Shown: positions 56,372 through 64,000 of the stretch, piece by piece
Layout: each line of letters begins with the position of its first letter
Position numbering within the stretch: the first letter of the stretch is position 1
Assembly: GCA_024195585.1 (NCBI GenBank)
Contig: SWBL01000189.1
Span: 1 to 64,000 of the forward strand
Reading direction: 5' to 3'
Length of the DNA stretch: 64,000 nt
Source of the DNA: Aureobasidium sp. EXF-3400
Lineage: Eukaryota > Ascomycota > Dothideomycetes > Dothideales > Saccotheciaceae
Position numbers and translations under genes: made by a program
The notes under the pieces: model-generated
Told to the model about the DNA's origin: nothing
The model's database searches: none
Seen by the model: the letters and a program-made list of their open reading frames with translations, nothing else

Positions 56372-58288
56372 TCAGAATCTTCGATCACTGATCCTTGGGT
56401 GAACCCTTCTGACAGCCTCCGGTTCGGCGATGGCCAGGCGACCTGAAGCATCGTTTTGAACCATCGCGCCATACTTGACTTCCCTCTGACCAACTTCCCG
56501 AATCAGATCTTTGACAGCAGCATTGGCGACAGCCGGATGATCGAGAACGGGAGCGCGGAAAGCGTTGGCAATCTCAAATGGCCCAAGAGTAACATCGCGG
56601 CCGAGTTGCCAATATCCCCAATAGCTAGGAAGGACGCAGAGGACACAAAACAACATCGAAGCCAGTGCTCCCCACATGTAAGGTTTATTCGTTTTGTAGT
56701 GGATGCTTGTGCCGTACTGGGTGCCATTGATTGGCGTTAGGATGCTTTCATTGTTATTCCCATAGTTGTGCCAAAATGGATCAACGGCCAAGGTGAATGT
56801 TAACAAGTTAATCTCCCGTATAACATAGCCTAGCGGATCGATGTATTGGAAGTCGCATCCACTAAAGGATGCGTTGCTATCGTCGTGGTAGGGCGTGAAG
56901 ATATCGATACCTTCGTCAGCCGAGCCGGTCTTGTTGAGGGCAAAGCCGCCATGAATCCCATCGAAAATCATGCTGCTTGCTCCAGCAAAATAGGTATTGA
57001 AGACCTTAACCATTCCGCCAAGTACGGTCGCGAAACCATGGGCGAACGTCATATCATCGGTGATATCTTCGTACTTGTCCAGAGCAAAGCCGTTCAATTG
57101 ATGCGCAGTCGCATTGAAACCTGTGCCGTTCATGACGTATGACCTGTCTACATCGTCAATATAATAGGTCACACCCCCGTCCTCCGTATAGTAAAGTTGG
57201 CCGCCGTATGAAGTGGTGTTATAGCCAAGGTACATATTACTTATGGGGTGGTTCTTCGTGGTCTCCGTGGTGTCTTCTACCGTGACGGGATAGCGAATCA
57301 TCGCAGGACGGAGGATACAAGAGTGTCGCGTCATGGTTCCCGGACAACTGGCAGTGTCGTTGTCACTAGTAGTTGTATTGGTGAACGTGATGTTCATCGC
57401 AATTCTTGAATAGCCTCCATTAATATCAGTAGCTCCGTACAACGCATCGAAAGTAATGTTGAAAAGAGTTCTCTCTGGGATGGCGTCGAGACCTGAAGTG
57501 TCGTTGGATTGAGCCAATTGGATGGCGTCCTGGAACACAGCTGTGCCATAATCGATCGGAAGCTCTTCTGTGCGACAATCAATACCAAAGCCAGTTCCAA
57601 GGACGTCAAAGAGACATGTTCCGTTGCATCGGACATTGTTGTTTTGAAAGATACCAACATTCCGAGACCAAGCAGTGACTTCTGTCTGGAACCATTCGAA
57701 CAGATCTTCGACTTCACCTGACCTGTCATCGAAATTTGCCGTAAACGGCATTGTTGTATTGACATAAAGACTGTCCTTGAACCTCTTGGCTGGGTCGGGG
57801 CCGACCTGTGTGCCGGCAGCTTTCTGTAGCAGTATCCCGTCGATGATGGTCAACTTTGCCGCAAGAGCGGCTAGAGCGATAAAGTTGAAGTATTTGCCGT
57901 AGAGCACAACGTCCTTGATGCTCGAGCTGAACTGCCAAGAACGATGAAGCTCCTTGATGGTGGCGCCCCTAAGAGCCTTCCTCCACCATGTGATTGCAAC
58001 ACCATTTGCAATTGCGATTCCGAAGCAGATGTTCGCGATGCCATTGAAAGCAGAGAGCAGAACACTGGGCCCGATCTTTTCCGCCCAATGCTTCTGTCTC
58101 TTTCCATCAGAGAAAATGAGCACGATGATCGAGTTGTTCGCACATAGAAGGATGGTGAAAAGTGCGATAGCACCAGTCCAAGGGAATCTGGCTCGCAGTC
58201 CCGTTCTCCATTGAGGATCGGGAAAGGCCTGCTCTTCGGTGTCGAGAGAGATAGTGTTGACCTCTGGTGTCTCTTTGCCGGCCGACAT
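56372..58288 (-). CDS. Large membrane protein with glycosylated ectodomain
   Basis: A single exon of 638 aa. The first in-frame ATG is at 58288 (MSAGKETPEVNTISLDTEEQ). Three N-terminal hydrophobic spans are visible: WTGAIALFTILLCANNSIIV, LLSAFNGIANICFGIAIANG and YFNFIALAALAAKLTIIDGI. A roughly 400-residue outer loop follows, with many N-x-S/T sequons (NNNVRCNGTCLF, NITFTNTTTSDNDT) and paired Cys, then a final span (WGALASMLFCVLCVLPSYWG) and a cytosolic tail. The architecture resembles the fungal DUF3176-like family of unknown function. No transporter or receptor motif is recognised. The family link is tentative; the topology is clear. Confidence 0.8.
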   Translation of the reverse strand: MSAGKETPEVNTISLDTEEQAFPDPQWRTGLRARFPWTGAIALFTILLCANNSIIVLIFSDGKRQKHWAEKIGPSVLLSAFNGIANICFGIAIANGVAITWWRKALRGATIKELHRSWQFSSSIKDVVLYGKYFNFIALAALAAKLTIIDGILLQKAAGTQVGPDPAKRFKDSLYVNTTMPFTANFDDRSGEVEDLFEWFQTEVTAWSRNVGIFQNNNVRCNGTCLFDVLGTGFGIDCRTEELPIDYGTAVFQDAIQLAQSNDTSGLDAIPERTLFNITFDALYGATDINGGYSRIAMNITFTNTTTSDNDTASCPGTMTRHSCILRPAMIRYPVTVEDTTETTKNHPISNMYLGYNTTSYGGQLYYTEDGGVTYYIDDVDRSYVMNGTGFNATAHQLNGFALDKYEDITDDMTFAHGFATVLGGMVKVFNTYFAGASSMIFDGIHGGFALNKTGSADEGIDIFTPYHDDSNASFSGCDFQYIDPLGYVIREINLLTFTLAVDPFWHNYGNNNESILTPINGTQYGTSIHYKTNKPYMWGALASMLFCVLCVLPSYWGYWQLGRDVTLGPFEIANAFRAPVLDHPAVANAAVKDLIREVGQREVKYGAMVQNDASGRLAIAEPEAVRRVHPRISDRRF

Positions 58289-60095
58289 GTCTGGAAAAAG
58301 AAGATGAGATGATGAGAATGTGTTTGCCAACTCCTTAGTGATGGGGGTATATATGTATGCTCAGAGCAAGACCAGGTCAACTGACTACTTGTGACAAGCA
58401 AGCTGAATTAGGTGGTCTATGGCCATTTTCCAGATTCTGTCACGGCTCGAGGTCTTGCGCCGAGCGACTCTTGAGCCAGTGTACGTCCCATCGTCTCAGC
58501 TGGAGTAGAGTTGCCGCTCGCCAAAAGATCTAATCACACGGGTCGGGATCCGTGAGGGTGTGTTTAGGGTTGTTACTGAAGCATGATCATAGATTGGCTC
58601 GACAATACCTCGCAGCTTTATGTATACCAGTGTACAAGCAGATGGCATGTCGGACTGGCCGGACGTGCCGCGCGCGTAAGCTCACATCGCGCATGCAAGC
58701 TGCTCGCTCAGCTGCGTTCGGAAAAGTTTGAAGCTGAAACGCAGCAAGAAGTATAAGCATGGCGCACAGTCTTTACAGAACGTCCAGGATTTCTCATTAG
58801 AAAGGTTGGCAATGTATGCAAGCTAAGCGTTCGCGCAAATGCTGCTTCGAAACTGCGATCGTACTATCGATTATCTCAGCGTAGATGGTCAGATTGCCTT
58901 GGTTCCTTTGAAAATATTGCTATGCTCGATGAACATGGATTACAAGACGAAAATACTTTCACTCCCAGGGTTCAGACGTTCTATAGGCAAGCGCACCCCA
59001 CGGCTATTCTTACTGCAAGCTGAACTGAGCCGCACTCGGTTCCCCACAAGCCCTTCCCATGCTCCTTCGAATCTCGACGCTCAGAATCGTCCCTGCTTCC
59101 ATACTTCGATCTTGCATCAACATTGCAACGAAGAAGCAAGTCGATCGTGATCAGAACGTAAACTTGACCAGGTCTACAGTACACTCGTACGTGCGAGCAC
59201 TTGCTTCCTTTTGGGGACACTTCTGGACCATCGTCACCACCACCAGCACAAAGACTCGGCGTGACTTTGTTCTCAAGTGGTCTCTATCTTGGAGGTCTAG
59301 TTACGGCAAAAGTATGCTATTGCGTATCCTCGCCGGAGGGTCTCAAATGCCCCCAGGATCTCCCCACAGCTCATTCGGTGAGCCCGAGTGAGCCTTTAAG
59401 TTCGTGAGGCTTCGTTCGCCAGCCGCTTCTCTATCCCAGCTTGGGGGAGAGATTCCTACTTCGCGCTCAGCAAGTGACTTGAGCAACGAATGCGGCCGAG
59501 AATTAAGCATACTGCTGAAGGCATGGCCGAGGCTCTTCTTGGGACTGTTTGACCGATTTGGACAGGTACGTACCAAAGGCAGCACAGGCGCGGCACGCGG
59601 ATTAGGAAGAAGCATGATTTCAATTTTTTTGATTGGTTAAGCGATTGAGATCTTGCATGGTCGCCACGTGAGTACTGCATCAACATAGCTGAGGTACATG
59701 CGATGGAAACATACTTACCACACTTTGCTTGCATATCAGCAGACTTGCTGTTGAATACCAGGGAGCAAGAAGTTTACCAGCAGGAAACTGGATTGTTCAG
59801 CTCAAAACAAGACAATGGTGTATCGAAACATCTGGACCAACAGCTCTTTTGGGGACGAGCTGGCACGCGACCAAATCCTGTAAACTTTGACACAGTTGAC
59901 TAGAAGCTGATGCCAGGATCGCAGAGTCGTTGCACTGATACCCGTAACCTTGACAATATATAGTCAGTCTTCTCGGCTCTTCCCCGATCTGCAACATCCT
60001 TGTCTGACATTCTTTCGTGTTCGCATCCTGCAGGAGCATAGTCTGCTCCGGAACCATCAAAAACTTCGAGCGAACAATTGGTCTACCTTGCAAAG
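58289..60095. other. Long intergenic region
   Basis: 1.8 kb separating two divergent genes. Several short frames occur on both strands (58839-59150, 59404-59640) with no recognisable protein. It is presumably regulatory and spacer DNA. Confidence 0.45.
58348..58354 (-). promoter_or_regulatory. TATA-like element upstream of the 56372-58288 gene
   Basis: ATATATA on the minus strand, 60 bp upstream of the ATG. It is a plausible core promoter element by position only. Confidence 0.3.
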
Positions 60096-62089
60096 ATGGC
60101 TAGCGACGAAGCAATTGTACCTGTCGAGATTCTGACTTATGGTGCTGTCAACGATAAGCTCAAGGACGAGATTACAATCACCGCAACTGCCATTGAGCCG
60201 CCTGATTCGCCCAAGCAACGCCCTACCATTCAACTGCAAGGTCGCCGGAGAACGACTTCATCTCTGGGCCAGCCGGAGGTATCGAACACTGATCGCGACA
60301 ATAGTGATGACACTCTCACACGCATCGGCAACCTCATCAAGAAGATTCATGGCTTTTCGATTGTCACAAGATATGCCTTGTACGTATTGCCAGTCGCGAC
60401 ACTCTTGGTCATTCCTCTTGCACTCTTCGACACCGTTTACCAAGACGCAAGAGCCGGAAACATACGTCTCCTTGGCCTGTTTATCTGGCTGGAGGTCGTC
60501 TGGGTTGGCTTATGGGTTTGCAAGTTACTGGCCAAAGCATTACCAGTCATCTTCCAAGGCGCATGCGGCCTCATCAGCACAGGCATCAGGAAGTATTCGC
60601 TAGTTCTGATGGCCCTTGAGATTCCAATCAGTCTGTTTCTCGCTTCCATCGCGAATTGGGCCACAGTACCAGTGATATGCTCCTTCGATAAAGGTCACTG
60701 TGGCGACCAATGGTTGAAGACACTTCACACGGTCTGTCTCGCAACTATCGCAGTCGCTGCCGTCTTCTTGGCCGAGAAGTTCTTTGTTCAGCTCATCAGT
60801 ATCAATTACCACCGCAAGCAATACGATAGAAAGATCAAGGACTCAAAGAGACTGATCTCGATCCTGGACATCATGTATGATGCCTCTCGACAGTTGTCAG
60901 CACCTTTCTCCCATGAGTTCGCCGAGCTTGATTACGACATCTTTGACCCTGACACTTCGGGAATCAAGAAGAAACTCGGTCAGGCAGGCTTCCGCACCAC
61001 TGTCATCAACGACATCGGTCGCGCTCGAGACAAGGTCACCTCGGCATTTGGCAACATTGCTTCTGAGATCTCGGGCAAACACATCTTCAATCCAAATTCG
61101 GCGCATTCGATCGTCATCGGAGCATTGGAGACTCGTCGTGCTTCCAAGGCATTGGCACGTCGCTTGTGGCTTAGCTTCGTTCCTGAGGGGAAGGATGTGC
61201 TACTTGTAGAAGATATTCGAGAAGTCCTGGGACCCAACCAAGCTGAAGAAGCAGACGAGATATTCAATGCTCTTGACAAAGATTGCAACGGCGATGTCAG
61301 TCTTGACGAAATGATCATGCTCGTAATGGAAGTGGGCCAGGAACGCAAGAACAGGGCTTCGAGCATGCACGATATCAGCCAAGCCATCCAGGTGCTTGAT
61401 CAAATGCTCGTCTTTGCGGTCTTCGTCGCCATTGCTTTCATCTATGCTGCTTTCTTCAGCAAGACCCTTGCTTCAAAGACCGCTCAGCTCTGGTCTGTCC
61501 TGACTGGTCTCGCCTTTGCTATTGGAGGCACCGTGACAGAGTTTCTTGGTTGCTGCATCTTTCTCTTTGTCAAGCACCCGTATGATGTCGGCGATCGCGT
61601 CGACATCGACAAGACCGAGCTCATCGTCGAGCGCATCTCACTCATGTACAGCGTCTTCCGCCGCGTGGACAATGACAAGACCGTTCAGGTCTCTCACGCT
61701 GTCGCCAACACCCTCTGGATCGAGAATGTTTCTCGCAGCAAAGCAATGAAGGAACGCATCAACCTTAGCGTTTCTGCAGAGACCACCTCAGCAGACATTA
61801 ATGCTCTGCGGGTCCATCTGGAAGAGTTTGTCAGGGCGGCAGAGAATGCGCGAGATTACCAGTCTGACATCGAAGTTGAAGTTGTCGGTGTTGGCAACCT
61901 CGATCACCTTGATCTTATGATCGAGATCAAACATAAAGTAAATACATTGTCACCTTTACACCTCACATTCTTTGCTGACCTTCCCGCTAGTCAAACTTCT
62001 CAAATGAGGCTCTGCGGGCGTCCCGTAGGAACAAGTTCATGATCGCTCTTCTTAGCGCTATCAAGAATGCAGGCATTGCAGCACCATAG
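60096..62089 (+). CDS. MscS-type mechanosensitive channel with EF-hand
   Basis: Exons 60096-61937 and 61991-62089 (53-bp intron, phase 0), 646 aa. It begins with a disordered N-terminus (residues 1-85), then four hydrophobic spans (for example YVLPVATLLVIPLALFDTVY and LVLMALEIPISLFLASIANW). A canonical EF-hand loop DKDCNGDVSLDE follows, with ligands D394, D396, N398, D400 and E405. The MscS core comes next: a pore-lining helix ending GLAFAIGGTVTEFLGCCIFL and the beta domain entry HPYDVGDRVDID. This is the fungal Msy1/Msy2 architecture. Those channels sit in the endoplasmic reticulum and control calcium release during hypo-osmotic shock. ER location here is inferred from homology. Confidence 0.94.
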
Positions 62090-62169
62090 ATATCAGCTCT
62101 CAAACTCTCTAAAAAGAATTGTTATGCTCTGCATACATCTCAGATAATACACTTGCATTGCTTCGCTGT

Positions 62170-63315
62170 TCAAAGGTGCTCGAGTCTGGACTCTTGGTCG
62201 AAGTTGTAAGAGTTTCCATAGCCACGATTGAGATACTCGTCCATGATTGTTTGCTCGGAAACTAGCGTTCTTTGTATCTGCAAATCGCTGCCCTCACGGT
62301 CCAAGACAGTCTCCAAGTCTTCCGAGAATTCAATCCTCATTGCATTGCTGCCACAACGTATTAGTGAGGTGTGCCGGCGGCGTCATTTGAGTTCTGGACA
62401 GTCTTACCGATACCATGGAGCGAAATGAATCATGGCAAGCATGACCCGAACATCATTGCTAAAGTTTGGCTTTCCAGCATGCCAAAGCCTGAGATCGCGT
62501 ATGATGATCGAACCCTTTTTCACAACAGGCTGGCAAGGCCCTCGTTCTTGCTTGCGTTGTTCAAGCAAATGCTTGGCGATTCGACCACTGGCTCTATCGC
62601 CCTGCTTGCCTTCCTGTGCGGCCAGAGAAGTAATGTTGTGGGTACCGAGCCATACTTCTGTGCTGCCATTGTTGATGTCCATGTCGATTAGTGGGACGTT
62701 TACCACAAGAGCGAAAGGTGATTCGGGATGGTCGAAGTCTGCATCAGTGTGGACAGGTTGAGATTGTGGCGTCACTCCTGGGAGAGGTGGGAGTGCACTA
62801 TTGCCGGACATGAAGGTCAATCGCGGTTTAGGACCGAGTACTGAGGTCGTAACCTGTGTAGCCAAAGGATTGAAAAAGACCGAAGAGTCGAAGTGGCTCT
62901 TTGTCATTGGAGGGTCTTGCTGGATGTTGCTAGGTAGTTGTCAGATGCAATTCCACGATCGAGTCCACAAGACACACCCTTTATTGTAATTGAATGGACC
63001 GTCGTCACCAAGAGCCTGGAGCTCAAGGGCATCTTGAACCATAGTCTTGTTAAGAGCGTCAAGCTTCGTGTGCTCAATGACATCCTTTAATACTACAAGC
63101 CCGTCACGATGCAGTGCCCGCGTAGCCAATTCGAGGTTGTGCCATCCCAGCTTCTTTGCAACCAACTCCTCTGACGTGACAGCAACGGTAATTGGAGTTG
63201 AAGATAACTCGCGAGTGAGTTGAAGACTCCCTCCAAACCGGCCACGGCGAGCAGTAATGGTAGGAGCAGTCCTCAAGAATTGTCTTGTAAACATATTTGG
63301 ATATCGGTACAACAT
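62170..63315 (-). CDS. Phytanoyl-CoA dioxygenase (PhyH) family protein
   Basis: Exons 63315-62978, 62929-62408 and 62347-62170 (introns 48 and 60 bp, both phase 2), 345 aa. The Fe(II) facial triad is H173-x-D175 (QSQPVHTDADF) with distal H263 (RDLRLWHAGKPN), and R274 is placed to bind 2-oxoglutarate. The Arg-rich N-terminus (MFTRQFLRTAPTITARRGRF) looks like a mitochondrial presequence, and a second ATG at 63294 begins it more tightly. Family members hydroxylate fatty-acyl-CoA or small secondary metabolites. The substrate is unknown. The stop codon is only 80 bp from that of the convergent channel gene. Confidence 0.88.
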
Positions 63316-64000
63316 AGAAAGGAACAGAATGAAGCTGACAAAATGAGGTTAGAGAAAGATGTGGACAGGTCTACTTATAGCCATTTCCCATCTGGTGCAC
63401 ACTTAGCACATGGTGATGAGCTCGCCAACGCTAGCTACAAAGGGCGATACCGGCAGAGGTGGGGTTGGCATCCTTCGCCTACGCTAGCCCCATGTAGAAG
63501 TCGTCGCCGAAGCACCAGTTTCCGTGATCAACAATTCCAAACAGCTTCAAGATCCTCTATAATTCGATGAACCGGCCATCCAATCTCATGGCTGCTGGTT
63601 CGTAGGAGTTGTACAAGAGACTTTCGTTGAACTGGACACGTGAGAAATCTCGCACCTGCTCAAGTCAGCTTGCTGTTTTTATTCGGAGCGTGGCAATTTA
63701 CAGAATGCCATAGGTCCGAAAGCATTGACTCTTGCAGCTTTATTCTCATTTGTATAGGCTATGCCGCACAATCGCTCTACGTCCTTGGTCTCTATATGTA
63801 TGTTCGGATTCTGCAGCAATAACAACGTTCTGGCTGTCAGGAAGTACTGCGCAGCCGCGACTGCATGCTTTTCAATAGATGAACTTCAAGTTGATTGCGT
63901 TGAACTTACTGTGCCATGGTCGGAGATACCATTCAGATGGAAAGGGATTGCCCGCTTTCGGTGCCTGCGAATATGGTGCGTAAGTGGTCGGTAGATTCTC
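63316..64000. other. Window end, no gene called
   Basis: Upstream of the PhyH gene. Two short plus-strand frames (63640-63822, hydrophobic; 63761-63994) run toward the edge and could belong to a gene continuing outside. The evidence is insufficient. Confidence 0.35.

Overview
The window looks like nuclear DNA of a filamentous ascomycete (Pezizomycotina, probably Dothideomycetes; class-level placement is a guess). The reasons are the many 46-80 bp introns with GT..AG ends and CTNAY-like branch sites, genes on both strands with 0.3-2 kb spacers, and the gene content: a Pfs-NB-ARC-TPR immune-type receptor, an ING/PHD chromatin protein, Arp2, gamma-tubulin, cutinase and a fungal trehalose phosphorylase. 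Exon structures were rebuilt by hand from splice signals and reading phase. No transcript or database evidence was available.

Layout. 1-3.1 kb: 3' portion of an NLR-like gene cut by the window edge. 3.1-8.1 kb: three genes of unknown function, a diverged repeat copy and a decayed frame. 8.1-13.9 kb: HUL5-type HECT ubiquitin ligase and a divergently placed FLVCR-like MFS transporter. 14.0-15.4 kb: second copy of the repeat, then an aminotransferase (ACC-synthase family) that has lost its middle third. 16.1-20.3 kb: ING/PHD protein and ARP2. 20.6-26.1 kb: a Ser/Thr-rich secreted protein, then GDP-mannose pyrophosphorylase (PSA1) and MNN9 side by side. 26.5-29.9 kb: a mitochondrial-looking protein that probably continues into a repeat-bearing second exon. 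30.2-35.5 kb: Pgc1-like phosphodiesterase and trehalose phosphorylase. 36.3-41.9 kb: NFS1 and RVS167 (divergent), then gamma-tubulin.

From about 42 kb the character changes. Genes are sparser and many are accessory: a cutinase, an AT-rich stretch that resembles RIP-mutated repeat DNA, two decayed genes (an aminoglycoside-phosphotransferase-like kinase and a cytochrome P450), a Gfo/Idh/MocA oxidoreductase, a GFA-family protein, a peroxisomal 4-coumarate-CoA-ligase-like enzyme, a polytopic membrane protein with a 21-bp repeat, a large membrane protein with a glycosylated outer loop, an EF-hand MscS channel and a phytanoyl-CoA-dioxygenase-like enzyme.

Functional links: PSA1 makes GDP-mannose, the donor used by MNN9 in mannan elongation, and the two genes are adjacent on the same strand. 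ARP2 and RVS167 both serve actin-dependent endocytosis but lie about 18 kb apart. NFS1 and RVS167 share a 662-bp divergent promoter. No clearly new biological system was found. The best candidates for follow-up are the NLR, the paired dispersed repeat, the repeat-bearing fused gene, the gutted aminotransferase and the decayed 45-47 kb gene group.
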